Assembly (NCBI GenBank): GCA_040954595.2
Contig: CM082583.2
Coordinates: 7,130,001 to 7,194,000 of the forward strand
Reading direction: 5' to 3'
Origin: Balanoglossus misakiensis
Lineage: Eukaryota > Hemichordata
Length of the DNA stretch: 64,000 nt
The position numbers and the translations under genes were made by a program. Below the pieces are notes generated by a model. That model ran no database searches. It saw only the letters and a list, made by a program, of their open reading frames with translations, and was not told the DNA's origin. This document shows, in pieces, positions 1-14,444 of the stretch (position 1 is the first letter of the stretch; each line of letters begins with the position of its first letter).

Positions 1-742
1 AATTGCCTGCAAATTGCAGCTCATTTGATGCACTAAAGATAGCCAAAGTAGACGGTATTCTGTAAGTAAATCATAGGGAAATCCCTTAAACCCATGTATT
101 AAACTGTGCAAACCCCGCCTACATTGCTTACCGACCGACCGGCCATCGTCCCTGGGGAGTTTTTGACACGGATCTCTTCTGCGCATTCTCGCCTCCTTGC
201 GAGGCTCGGGGCTGTCAATTCTCCACGTTGACCGAGCTGCCGTGGTGACCTCTGAACTTTGACATCACTCAAGGTGCTCAGGGACTCATTGTGGAACTTG
301 ACAATCCGGGTGATAATGCCTTGATTGTACTGCAATCCCAATTGATATCAAGCTGCTTGTCGAGATAGATCACATCGAAAGCAACTTAAAAGAAAAGAAA
401 AAAGCACAGATTTTAAAAATACATTTCATTCACACTTTTATATTTCTTCTTCCCCGAGAAAACTTTAAAACTAACAAAGAACGCCTTCATTTGTCATTTT
501 ACAATATTTTCATTTTCGCATAACAGCTCGTTTCTGACAATCAAGACGGCTGCCAAACTCACGTCGTGACAATGGTCCGAGATTGGCGAGAAGGAGAAAA
601 TAATCAAGCATTAGTTTCGCTAGTAACAGAAAGGTTAAGATTCCCATTTAATATGGGAGTAAAACGGTTCAGCATGTTCAGAGGAATTGTTTTAATAATT
701 TAGTTTTCCTATGATCACACTGATGTATTAATGGCCATCTCC

Positions 743-778
743 CCTGTCTGTCTGTATGTCCGTCTGTCTGTCTGTCTT
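743..778. repeat. (TGTC)n microsatellite
   Basis: Imperfect CTGT/TGTC tetranucleotide repeats about 36 bases long, with TATGTC and CCGTC interruptions. Confidence 0.85.
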
Positions 779-1929
779 CCAACCATCTAATTATCATTCT
801 CAAACCAAATCTTAAAATAAAGGCATTTGAATAACTTGGAATTAAAATTGATATTTGTACAGATTGATTGTCAATTTAATTGTTTAGTTAAATGGATTCA
901 TTGAGCGATTTAACCCACAGCCAAATTTGAGGAATTAATAGACGCATTAGGAGGGAGAATCCGATTTAAACTTAGATATTGTTTGACACATTCATCAAAA
1001 ACACATAATGTCGGCAACACGATGTCTACAATTGCAAACAAAAAACTGACTTAGATACCTCGAAGGAATGGCGATTTTATTTAACCCATATCAATTAGTA
1101 TCATGTACTTTAACACGTTTAAATGAACGAGACGTTTGTGTGTTCTTCCGTTGGCCTCGAGGAGTAGTGGAGAATTAACGGCGGGATTTAGTCAAAGGAC
1201 GTCATTTGTTTCGAAATGCACGTACACGACACTCAGTTTTGCTTGACAAGAAAGGCGGGAACAACGAGGCGATAGTTAACAATAAACGATAATGTTTTGA
1301 ATATTAGTCAATCGAAACTAAAGACACCTACGTTTTTGAATACTGTAAAAGCTTATCACTTTCATTGGTAATTCGTTTTTTATATTTACGCCTCCTTTAT
1401 TGAGATACTTCGTCAGTACTTTGAACAAACGGAGAAGGCTTTGATTTTGCTTTTGTTTGTTGTTGTCGTTGTTCAGTATTTTGTTTTGCACTCGGAATAA
1501 TCCATTTTTGTTCGTGTTTTGGACTGCAACACAGGGAACTCAGGTCAAGGTGATGATGCGAGTTGAGAGATGTCTATTCTTGCCCGCTCGATGCTGAAGT
1601 GTAAGGCAAGAACCCCAACCAGTAAAACAGAGAATCAGCTTTTTCTATCACTCATTTCATTAAAAAAATAGATGCGGCGAGTAATAGTCAGTGTTTCTTC
1701 GGTATGCCACAAAGAAAATATTTGAGAAAATCATATCCCACCTCAGCCGACAACAAAACCGCCTAACGGAACTCCCTGCTGATTGGCTAACTCGGTTTCC
1801 TGAACGATAAATACTTTTGGTCAGTGTACTGATGAAGCTGCCCCTGTTTCAGCAAAACAAATTAGTCGGGGCGGGTTTTGCTTTTCATGAGTGGGTCAGC
1901 GCATGCGCAAATCGGGGTGCGAGAAATGG

Positions 1930-1946
1930 CGAGGGAGGGGGGGGGG
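1930..1946 (+). repeat. G-rich run
   Basis: GAGGGAGGGGGGGGGG-type run; a possible G-quadruplex former, otherwise low complexity. Confidence 0.8.
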
Positions 1947-4057
1947 ATATACAGATCTTCAGACTTGGACATTTGGGTTACAATCCGGTCTGTAACTTGT
2001 AAGTTGTTGTCGGGAAGTGCTGGAGGGCAGCCAGGTAAATCGAGCACACTTTCACAAATTACCTTTGCCAACGTGGTCTGAATGGCGACAATGGCCAACA
2101 GTGTATTTTTTTACTCCCTGATTAAATTGTTGATAAATGTGTTGGTGTAATGAGATGAATGGAGTCGTGTATCATGCTGAATTGTTTAAATGGACGTTTC
2201 TATAAGATAAATCGTTGCAGACAGTAGCGGCGCATTAACTGATGAAAGCGACAAAGTATCGCTCGCTGTCGGGCGCTTTCGCTCGCATGCTGCTTTCCCA
2301 TTCACCGTCACGACAGGGTAAAATTTCTTTCCCCCCGGCACCAATAAAGCGATTTCATTATGCCATCTTTTGTGCACCAAATCATTACACAGCTCATCCA
2401 TAGCAGTGTCAGTTACACGCGCACAAAGTGAAATGGACAAGTCGATGGACAAAAGTCACCGTGTCACAGCGGTGACAACTTCTCGGAACGGTGTCCTCGA
2501 GTTGTGCGCGCGGTCGACAGCCATCGCTAGCAATTTGTATGTGGTCCCACACAGCACAATATCTGACTTGTCTCATCGATGGATGAGAGAATTCAAGCAA
2601 TATCAGAAAAAATCTGCTCAATCGTATTTGACAAACACGTCCGTTCGTCCTGCGATTGATTCTTTCCCAGTTTCCGACGGGATAATCATATTATAGGCCG
2701 CACATTTCGTCTGGCGGAATTTGTTGAAATTTAAGTCTATCAGTAGTCAAAATTAAAAAAAGCAGATATTCAGGCCACAATCAAAATAATTTAAGTGCGG
2801 AAAGCCTACTTCAAAAGGCCTTTTGTTCTTGAAAGTAGTCAGTTATATCTGGGCTTGCTGAAATGTCTTTAATCTGATAAATTAGCCTTACGAATGGCAC
2901 ACGATCGAGATGAGAGGACGGGAAATCCACTTGTCGTCGAAAACGCGGCGCCGAGTAAACAATATGTTGATGGAGGTTCGATTTGAAACGCGAAGCAAAC
3001 AAGTGGTCGCACAACTTGTCTGGGGACCATTTCACGTTTGACGCTTGTTGTGTAGAACAAGCTTCAACTTGAATATATTTGCGGAAATCAATCAATGCAT
3101 GAAGCGCTAGTCAACATTTTCCATCGCAAAATAATTAACAATTTATTTGGCCGTATTTTTTCAAAGTCAATTAAACAAATGTACCTTTGGGAATAGACAA
3201 CCGATGTCCGCCATGAAGCTGACTTGTGGGTTTTGGTGAGAGAACAATAAGAGATCTGGGCACTGGTGGATGTAGTACACCAAAGAGCGAAGTCGTCTTT
3301 AGAATCTGGAAATTTCAACGCACAAAATTTTACATGTATACTTGTTTTCCTTTTTAATTTTAGCTTGAAGTTAGCAGACTATAATTTTGGCGGGGAAATA
3401 CGGATGAAAGTGTTAGGTGACGCACCAATACCGGCATGTGTATGTACTTACTGTCAGGGAAAGTCTTTTAAATTCTCCACGACAACTATGGGGATAACCT
3501 GAACTGACAGAAATTGTATGATTTGACAACATTTCCCGCCAAAATACCTACTACACATTTGACCGAAAATGTAAAAAATATTGACGTAACGCTACTTCGA
3601 AATGCGGGAAATTATATTACAGATATGACAGTCATCAAATCTGAGTAAAATCCATGTAAACACTTTTTATCACAATTTACATGTTATTTACGGGGACTCT
3701 ACTTGATCCTTGGTTGTCATTTGGAAGAAATTGCAAGTCCGTGTTTTTTTTTTCAAGTAGGACTTTTAGGTAGAGTAGAGTAAGATCAATGTTCGTTTGA
3801 TTTGTTCTCTTGTAGCGTTATTTTGAAAACTTTGAGTAAAGTACAAATTAATTGCCTCTGACATTTTCAAATGTTATTCTTTGGATTATAAGAGAATTCT
3901 AGTTTGCGTCATTGTTCGAAACGTGTACTCTACGAAAGTGCAGACTGCGCTGTGTTGTGTTGTGTAGAGTATGCGGTTAAATCAAAATACGTTGCGTTGA
4001 CTTTGATTATACGCTTACTTTTCTGCAGAAACGTCTGTCAAGATACACATCCCCCTT

Positions 4058-4127
4058 TGTACTGTACTGTACTGTACTGTAGTGTACAGTACTGTACTGT
4101 ACTGTACTGTACTGTATTGTACTGTAC
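4058..4127. repeat. (ACTGT)n pentanucleotide satellite
   Basis: About 14 units of TACTG/ACTGT with two single-base variants (AGTGT, ATTGT) and one short inversion-like TACAGTACTGTA. Because ACTGT reads ACAGT on the other strand, the inverted word can form a small hairpin. Confidence 0.93.
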
Positions 4128-7100
4128 AAAGCAGCATTAGAGGAGAGTTTTTGGTCGTTAAGAATATTTTTTTCTGATTTTGAAAACTCGCTGTATTTTA
4201 GTACGCACACGCGCGCGACAAGCATTGATTGACTCAGTGACGCAACCACACACATGGTCACCTTTGTATTGCGCCGTCTCGAGTAACCGCCTCAGCAAAT
4301 GGAATCTGACTTATCTGGCACACGTGAACGTTTCCCGCGGGAGACGGCTTGATCAATAACGAGCCCTGCCACTGATTATTAGCAACCCATTTATCCATTA
4401 AAACATAATCAAATTACGATATAAATATGTAATACAGAAAGGCCAGATCACCCGTCACCGCGTCTGGGGGACGTTTACAACCACCGACGGACCGCTTTAC
4501 AGACTTGACACACACCGGCCGAAACCGCGGAGGCTTTGCTGATGTATATTAACTGCATTTTCTACAAACTAATTAGATTTTCGGAACATCTTGGCTATTA
4601 TCTATTAGTCTAACACATCAACTAACCCAATAAAATTCCAAATTGAATGTCTGTACCGGCTATCATGAGGATTTATGTTCAACAAAAACGGCGGTTTAGC
4701 CTGATTGCGCTCAGCCAATTCACAATGGGACAGACGAGCAACATGAACTCCTCTCGTGTGCTGTCACTAGCCTCGGTTTTGATTAAAAGCTCAAGTAATT
4801 GAGTTTTTGTTGGCAAACTGAATAAATCTTGTCTAAAAACAATTAAGGGCGACTTTTTGTCACCGAATTATCCTATCCTTCACGTTACCGTCATCTGCGC
4901 GACTTGAATTTTGTTCCTATAGCTACTAGCAGACGTCAAGTGTGGAGTGAGCTGGCTCCGTCAAGCAGCAATCCCCGCTTCTAGTTTCCGGGTTGACTAA
5001 TCCTTTTAGGAAACCGACGTACTGGTTCGCGCGCTGTAAACACACTTTCGACCACAGCCACGAACATTTTGCCGGCTAGAAGCTACTCTTCCTTATTGTA
5101 CGATGCACATGCAAAATACTGCCAATAATTTGAGGCTGTATCAAAATGTATAGTAACAAAAATTGTCAATATGATCATATCATTTTAAAACTCAGAGCCC
5201 CTAATTACCAGAACACTTTACTTGGCCAAACTGTGTGGACCAATACTACATACATCCAGTATCACCTTAGTTTTAGCACTGTGTTTGTCTATATACACAA
5301 AACTGAATACTTGCGTAGGCAGTCTACTGCATATGATACATGCAATATATGAATATATTGACGATATTCGGAAAATACATGCCAGTGGCCACTGTTACGT
5401 TTTTTTTCTCCTAAGATAAGTCCAGCTGTTTCACAATAGTGCACATTAAAAAGACCATCCTGCTAACATTTTTCTAAGGCAATCTATTTTTTGGATTACT
5501 AGTAAGTACATTTGGTGTGCAACTAAAATTCTGGCCTTCACGTAAATGCTGACCACTGCCAATATTACATTTAATTCTTTTATGCTGGATTTTGTTGTTA
5601 TTTTATTTTCCGCCACTGAAATTATTTTTCGCTGATTGTACAAATCTGTTTATACGCATTTTCCTATTTTTGGATTGTGTCGGTCTATACATGTTTGTAT
5701 TTTCAGCGGGAATCTGGGATTCGGTAGTCACAATCCGATGTGTATGAAAGTATTACAAATGTACCAAAATTCTTATTAAAATCCATTGCATTTTTACGCC
5801 CTTGACTTGAGCACCCTGTGTACAATTTCAGACGTGCCACGGATTTCATCATGTCTCAGGTGAAAACGTCTTTACTGGGACGTGATTTTTAGTTTTAAGG
5901 TCTACTGCCTCAATATGGAAGGCATTCTGACACCGACAAGCCCTCTCCCGCGAATCGCAGTTTTGCGAAATATGAAGTGTATGCAAATTGTTGTCAACGT
6001 GAATCCACGAGACAGGCGCCATGAGCACGGTTAGCCTGAACGTGCGCAGACACGCACGGCAATAAATTTGACACTGACTGGAGATTTTACATCGCAGGGC
6101 ATCCATCACTGAACTTAATAATTGTCAAAAATTGAGTCCCTTTCAACTCGCAATTGCTGTCACCGGTGTGTGTTTAGTTTTTTCGTTTACAGAAATCGAC
6201 AATATGGTGGGCGGATGGTCGCCATAAATTACCCTGACAAGATACGACTTGCTAAGTAAAGATTGAGCCCAATGTCAAAATATCTTAATTAATTTGCATA
6301 TTAGCAATCAATCCCTTTGTACGGTCGGAGATCATATTTCTAAAATATAAAGCCTTAATCCACCTAGCCACATAAAACTACAATAATATTTTTGACTTTA
6401 CTTTTTATCATTTGATTTTCCTGGTCGTGGACTAATTTTCGCAGTTTAACTTGATCTCGGCTCGCCGTGTAAATCTTGTTCGAATGACTAGATTCATGAA
6501 GTACTGACGGGGGTGGGTGGGACAGGGTTCTAAATGTTGGCCAAACACTAAACCTCAGCTCATCCGTCTCATCGCCTTCGCCAATCTCTGACTAGTGATA
6601 CTACACGAAATCGTTATTATTCCCCACTCAACAGGATTTTTTTAAATCAGGCCGATTTTGATATTTTTAAGTTTATGCTAATATTTTGTCTACACTTACT
6701 TTCTCTCCATGATCTTTTCCTGGTACAGGATTCTGAAAATTTCTGTAAGTCATAATATTCCTGGAAAAAGGAAAAAAAAGAACACTTGCTATATTACATT
6801 ACGGCGGGATGACAACAGACGTATTCACCATCATTTGGAACGAGAAAGATTTATACGGGAATCATTGAAATGCAAGAAATCCAATATTCCCTATTTATTT
6901 CCCAGTCGGTAATAAAATGGAAAAAAGGGGGATCATTTTCTTGATCGGATGGTCTCTGACAGCGAAGAGCACAGTAATTTTCCACTTTCGATGAAAACAC
7001 GCAGCTGGAAAGGGCGTCGTTGGCCAAGACGAGATAAAAGTACCAACGATTTGTTTTGGTGATCGTATGGTATCTAACAGTGACAAGACCGCTAACGCCA

Positions 7101-9553
7101 TCTTAATGGCAGTTAACAATGCGAGTACGGTGCGAACAGATTACAAATTAGCCCGAATCAAACTTACTTAATGCCTAGTAAAAGCTATTTAGACCCAGCA
7201 TTTATCAATTTGTACATTTAATGAAACTTGGCTCGCCCGCTGCGAGACGTTATAAAGGCCCCATCATTTTAAATTCAATAACTGTGAAACGTGTACAGCC
7301 CTCTTGTGGTCGTCGCAGCACCGAACCCCCTAGCCGCTCCGAAACAACTTGGAAGCCGGAATTCAAACTTGTCGGCAGATTTGAAAAGTGATGGCAGGTC
7401 GCGTGTGGAAGACGAGAGCTAAGCGAGCAACATATTTTCACCGATGTAAATAACCTTCGCCAACCTCGATTTTCTTCGCAACAAAAACCAACACGTATAT
7501 ACGTGTTGATCAAATTGAATGGTGGGAATACACGCAAGCTGCGTGGATGGGAAAGACCCGGGTCAAAAAGTACCCAGGAGATGCATCTCTCAAGCTTCAA
7601 ACAAATGGAAAAATCAAAACATTACAACTATAATTGAGTGAAGAGCTGAAATATTCAAATCACAGACGTACAAAAATAATTTTCAGAAAAAATGACGGTG
7701 TCTTGACACGCTCGATTGAATGAACCTGTTCATTCATTTTTGGTCTCATTCTGGCGTTCCATCCATACGTGTACCTTTCATCACAACACTACGTTCGAAC
7801 AGCACTGATCATGTGAAGACTCGCTTCTTACTGTGCATTTAATTATTTTCGTTTTTTTCTCAACAATTTAGTGATAGTAAATGTGTTTGCCATAGTTCTA
7901 TTCATGAAAATACGCGAAAATAGCGTTTTTAGATTAATGCTGTTTTTTATCATTCGACGTATCTCTGAAATGTGGATGTACATGTATACGCGATTCACAT
8001 GTTCCTCCCCCAGAATCCATCGTTGACGACTTAGTCCCCGCTTGTGATAAGGTTGTTGCTTTGAATTCAGTGATTATGTACAATGCAGGCTTGTACGGAT
8101 AGGCAGAGCTCAATCTCAAAGTGGGTCTCGTCCGCAGGGAGACAGGGGCATTGTTCAACACAAAGATACCGTGACCGCGCGTGCTGGCGTACTGAGAAGA
8201 CATTTTCAGTTTGACTTTAAACATCATCCGAGCTACTCGCCTATTGTCAAGTTATACATGTGTACATCCACAGAAGTCAGAATTCGTGATGATTTTAAGC
8301 AATTCGAAGAAAACCTGAGTAAAAATGTTTACATTTCCTTTAGCAAACATGTAATATTATTTGCGCCGCAATTTCAACGAAGTTCAACCGAACATTGCCG
8401 ATTCTTTAATTCCGATTGGACAAAACCGGTATCTAATCTCTCACACGGCCGTGATAACTTGATCTGACTGGCCAAATTGCGTTTTTCTTTTGGGCTGTCG
8501 ATTACAGATTTCTCAACTAGGCGATTTAATTCCAAGGTCGGGATGGTGAAAATGTCACGATCTACTTAAACCGTTAGGTCAGACAACGAGTCATCAGTGG
8601 CGAGTACAGATTGAAAACACTACTAACTTGGGAAGAGCAAACGGCATGACACAAACGGAGGGTTCTACCCCAACAATATTTTGATTGCCAACATAGCCTT
8701 TTTATGTGTAACTATCTGTATTGTTATTGACAAATGAATTCACAAGGCAAAATTAAATGATTTTTGAGTTGGATTTTTATCGTGATCCTTATCTTGTGAT
8801 TAACAAACTTTTAACCAATCAATACAATAACAATATGCTAACCACCGTTGTGTATTGTCAGTGCACTTGACAAGTTGACTTTTTATTGTTTTAATCTTCT
8901 CAATCAAAGCCAGACCTTCTTGGCTCGAAAGTAATTGCGTTTACAAGTTCGACACAAACTTGTTTTCTCGGCCCCAGACTCAAGTTAAAAACCATCAAAC
9001 CGCGCTTGCATGGCTCAGGTGATAAATTTCATTCTGCTAGGGGGTCTGGTCCCTGTTGACGTTTGCTCTCAACTCTTGGAAAATGATTGCATGGACAATT
9101 ACCCGATATCAGCAGTGTACTGAAATAGATTGCCGTCGACTGCAAAAGGCAACCCCACCTCCCGGTGCGATATCTACATACACGTTACACGGTAATAGGT
9201 TTTCCGACATTAAAGAAAATGCCGAGTGTCTAAGGCAGGCGATTTATTTAGGAGGCAACTCGTAAGGAAATCTGTCATTTCCTTATCAAATGGGACGAAG
9301 TAACCGCCGATAATTGTGATTTAATATACGGGTAAATTTCCCACTCTGTAACCGCTCGGTATATATATTGTCTAGTATTTGTCAACAAGGTTTGCATGAT
9401 GTCCCTTTTTGATTATTAAACTTTAACTTGCGACTGGCGAATCGTGAAAAACAAATTGTCCAGTGCAAGTGAACTGGATTGACTGTAAAAGATTAAGTTA
9501 AGTTTATCCAGAACTCAGCGCATGCAGGCAAGGCCTGGTTTAAGAGTTCCTTG

Positions 9554-9672
9554 CACACTACACTACACTACACTACACTACACTACACTACACTACACTA
9601 CACTACACTACACTACACTACACTACACTACAATACACTACACTACACTACACTACACTACACTACACTACA
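9554..9672. repeat. (CACTA)n pentanucleotide satellite
   Basis: About 24 units of CACTA, nearly perfect, with two CAATA/CAATG variants. In one frame it reads LHYTT repeats, but this is not a gene. Confidence 0.96.
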
Positions 9673-11900
9673 ATGTCTTAAATACGCGAAGTTCATTCAG
9701 ATGGTTCAAGAATAAGTGTGGCACATAGCAGCATTTATGAGAGAAGCAAAGGTCTCATCAGTACAGTCAATTTAATTGATGCCAAGCAACTGCGTGATTG
9801 GTCCGCATTGCTAACGTTTCAAACCTAGGTCTACGATATATATGCATTTTAAGAGGTGATTTAAAGAGTTAATTTTCATAAGTAAAGTGAATAACAATTT
9901 CACCGCTTTGTTCGATTTTATGGACTTTGATATAAATCCCGTGACGTATTTAATTGAAATTTTATCTTCTTAAACTGCTCTTATTTAATTTTTGACGATA
10001 TGGGATGACTAGACATATGTTTTTGTTCATCCAGTTCCCACTAAATAAATCGTTGATTATTTAAAACACACACAGATCTCTGGCGTCGTCTTCACATAAA
10101 ATATCATCAAACATTTAATTTACCAGAATAGATGGGAATTTTTCGATGGTTGGATTATTTGAATTACAACTGAAATAAAAAAAATGCCCTTGTGCGATTT
10201 CTTACTTGCAGTTGAAAAGCAGAACCAAACTATACATAATCATAAAACTCTCGCCACGGGTTACCAGAGTGCAACGTATCAAGTATATATCACCCATCAA
10301 CAACCGTTTTCTCAAGAATTTTATAAAAGCTTGCTTCTTGGCCTTTTGCCCCCACAATCTCCTTAAGATGCGCTCATGATGGATCTGGAGATATAATTTT
10401 TGATATTAACGCGTGTAATGATCTCAGATCCTTGCTGTTTTGAAGGCGAAATGCAGCAAGCGGTCTCGTTTGGCGCGTTACGATGCTTGGAAATGAAACG
10501 GTAAAATAGTAGCTGGCGTCCCGTGGTTCCTGACATGGAATCGACCACGCAACCCTATGAGCTCACTAATAATACTCAATAAACAGTCATAATTCAACGC
10601 TTGATGGGACTTACTTACACTAATTTCGCAGTCCCCGTGAAGTGATCGAAAGAAAATTAGATCACCGAAGTTGTCCTGCGCACGGCGATTAATATTGTTC
10701 TCGGCGGGGTGCATGAGCATCATGTCCGCCGTTACTGAAAGGATGAGATCGATGGCTGTCTAGCTAACGCCAGTCAGAGATTAAAAAAACCGGTATTGCA
10801 TTTTGATGTTGAAAAGGCGGGATCGGAGGTTAAAAATCGTTTACGGCAAACGGTATTTCCTGCCTCTGCGGTAGCTGCGTGCCTTTGGGGATCGCCAGCG
10901 CGAGTAACGGCCAGGAAAGCGATTTAGTCTCCACCATACCTGCAGCGGAAACTCTTTTACCGGTACATAGCCTTCCGAGTCCCTCATGCTGTTCAGCGCA
11001 TAAAATCCAAGGCAAGAAAAGCTTTCCCGATCCGGAAATGCGAAAATAACTTTTTGGCACATTTTTTCGGTGCTCGCTGAAGGCGACTCAGCAGCTAGTG
11101 TTGGCCGCGGCTGCGTCCAATTCCAAAAAAAGGAAATTACTCAAAAAGGATACCGCGGCGTATCGGAAGTAAAATCCCTCGTTTCTTAATATTTGTACTT
11201 CTGAAGATATCGCCCTCTTGCCTCAGGGTTCCGTGAACTCTACCATCGCCAAGTAGGAATTATAGGAGCATTTCGAAGCAAACTCTCGTCATTGTTTTAA
11301 AATCACTTAAAGCGCGTTTTATGTCCGCCAGAACTTGCATATGACGCTTAAGGCTGCTATAAAACGCGTCGCTGTCATCAATGGTATCCTACCAGCAGTT
11401 CATTAGTCCCTGTTTTTAGACGAGCCTCATCATATCATCGCCATTCAAAGATGCCCCATTTCAAAATGTAATATTACAAGCATCACAGGATGGAGGTTAT
11501 ATAAGCTATCTTCAATTAGGTAATTGTTTTTGAAACTTGCATTTTTTTCGAAGAACAAAAGAGCAATCCACTTCCGACCGGATAAGCAATTCTTGCTTAA
11601 ACTATACACATGTATTTGTCTTGTTCGTGTTTACCTTAAGTTTTGTTTGTTATTATTTGTTTGGCAGAAATTTGTCTTTAATCCATTGGTCACTTCACAA
11701 TTTTTACATAAACTGACCTCTCAATAAAGGCCACCTGACTAACAACAATTTAGGAAAGTTCCTTGACTGGCCGCTGCAGACAGGTTTGACTAGCTTGTCA
11801 CACACATACAAGAATAAACATATCTTTGCAATTAAATAGACGATAATTTTCTCCATAAATAATAATTCATTGCCTGCCGTTTTTCTTACGAAGTCTTTGT

Positions 11901-11922
11901 CCATGCCATGCCATGCCATGCC
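11901..11922. repeat. (CCATG)4 pentanucleotide repeat
   Basis: Four perfect tandem CCATG units ending in CC. The unit contains the near-palindrome CATG. Confidence 0.85.
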
Positions 11923-14416
11923 TTACCAGCCGTTATAAGACACAAACATTTACATGGTGGACTTTCCGACAAACCGGAAATAAAGAGAAGATACAGATCC
12001 TGTCATCGTAAAAATGTTTCTTCCTGGAGAATGAAGTTTGAGGAAACGACATTAATGGCCTAGTCACATAATTATACCACGCAAAAATTTGTATGCGCCG
12101 CTGCTGTTCAACCTTGTTTTCAAATTCTGCAGGCGTTGCTGTTAGTTTCATTACTGTGACATGCCGAGTTTTAAAGACCGATTCCAGAATGGGGTTACAT
12201 GTGAAGAATTTCCAAATCAACACCCGCCCCCTCACAAATTGCAATTCTCTGCCGACGACGATCTTGTGAAATGAGAGAACGGCGAAGCTAACAAGTCCAC
12301 CGGGCCTGGTGGAGATATTTTCGTCATTGTCGTGATGTACATGCCTGCGATCTTTCGATGCTCAATTCATCTCGAAAATAATTCGAATCCGATATTAATT
12401 GTTATCATTTTGGGAAATAAAGACATCGCCATCATCAGTGCGCGATCATCATATACAGCTCTCAGTTGAGTGAATTGTCATAATTCAAAAAATATGTCAT
12501 AAATACATGAATGATAGTGTGTCGAAGCCGAGATCTGATTGCCAATAACACACGGGATATTTTCCTTTCTCTTCCCATTGTTAGCAAATGTTTAACCACT
12601 TTTTACGTCTTTTCACTTCACGCCGCGTTCTCTGAGTACGTGACAGAAATTTATAGTCGGTACCGTAAATGGTAGATACTGGGCGAGCTACTAGTAAGTT
12701 CTTGAAAATAACAATTCATGTCAGAAAATTATAGTGTGGGTCACATCGTGATGATAAAATTACCATGGTAACCACAGCGCCGGATCTCGCGATTGAGATG
12801 CGCATAAAAGTACATTGGAAGCATCTGAAATTATAGGGCATCGGAAATGGCATATAAAAATTCGCAGGATTATATTCTTAATTTTATTTCATTTGAAATG
12901 AACGTGTACTGAAATTTGATGGCTGCTGATAGGCGGTCCACGAGCTACAGGAAATTGAACGAAATTTTTTAAAAATACAAAACAAAAGATGCTAAAATGT
13001 ATTGTGGATAGATTATTGAAGTTTCATAATTCGCATGGAAACGTTGCATCCTCGGGATAGAAAGAATCAGAGATAACGCGGTTTTCTTCTTCCTCCGTTT
13101 CGCCATGACAGTTTTGAACAAAGTATTTTTAAAAGTCACGTTTTCGAGGGATTTTTTAATATTTTTTAAAAGGATGACGGTGGGCTGCGTTTAGAAAACC
13201 GTATGATACAGTTTTGTGGTATGGTACAAATTAAGTGTATGAAAACAGTAATGGTTTACATGATTTTCACATCGGAAAAGAAAGTAAATGGTAGATTTAT
13301 TCATTATACAACGAGTCATAACGACGTCACGACAAAGTGACAATTTTTTTCTCATTTTCAATTTCAAGTTTAAAACACACCAATTCAGAAAATTATAGAC
13401 GATCAGTTCAAATCTCGTTTAAAACTGACAAATTTGAAACGGATATAATAACCACTGATTTGAGCCCCCAATAACTATATTTTCCTGGGCGTTACTATGG
13501 ATACCGATCGGAAACTTGATATGAAAAGAGGGAGGTGATTAAGACATCGCATTGAATCGTTCAATTGTCTCTCTCAGAATAAATCACAGTTAATTACGGA
13601 GAAAGTCAGTGATCATCTCGTTGCCGAAAAAATCGCCATGAAAAAAGTTGAAAGTGTATCATGGACTTCAAACGCGTGTTAAGGACGACCCACAAGGTCG
13701 TTCAGATATCATCATGGTGCAAGTAATCACCAAAAAAGTTTAATTTGTCCCTTTAAATAATTGTCCTAAATCATCCTTTCTTCCTAATAATTGTGCAAAA
13801 TTTGCAAGAAAAGTAGGGCTACTTGGACCGATCTTCAAGAAAGATTTGTTGGTTGTGAGAGGGCATAACCCTATTTATAAACAAAGCTCAAACAGTCTTC
13901 AACGATTGCTGCTGGCAAAATAGGTATAGCTCCATATGCACAGGAAATAAAGCAGCTTTACTTAATACCAATATTTCAATGTAAAGATCAAGTATGGCAA
14001 CAAATCTCTCAATATATTGATAAATTTAATCAAACTTTTATAGCATTGATGCCATTGTGAAACGGTCCAACTTCGTGTCACATTTACACCGAAATGTTTA
14101 CCAAAAAAATTCCAAAGTTTTTATATTCTATAATGGTCTCTGTCATTCAATCCTTGTCTTACTTGAAATCAAGATTATAAAAAAAGAAACCCAGAAAACT
14201 GTTTTGAAATAAAAATCAGTCTAGCTGCGTTCGTGATTTCATATCAGTGGGCCCACTTAACTCCTTTGTGTCAAACACAGAATTATTACTTTATGACTAT
14301 GGCTTGAGTTATGAGGGCCTGCGGGGAGTAGATTTTGGATGGAAACAAGGCGGGTCGTTACGAATGTAATCATGGAATATATTGACCTATGACCTAGCTT
14401 TCGAAGTCTTTATTTA

Positions 14417-14444
14417 CTCTCTCCCCCTCCCTCCCTCCCTCTCC
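14417..14444. repeat. (CCCT)n pyrimidine repeat
   Basis: Short CTCCCCCTCCCTCCCTCCCT-type run, a pure pyrimidine strand. Confidence 0.8.

Noticed and set aside
4007-4261. Tyr/Ser/Thr/Val repeat frame
   Set aside because: Translation of the ACTGT satellite.
9522-9728. Frame with LHYTT repeats and a WFKNK motif resembling a homeodomain helix 3
   Set aside because: The repeats are the CACTA satellite and WFKNK is a chance match without the rest of a homeodomain.
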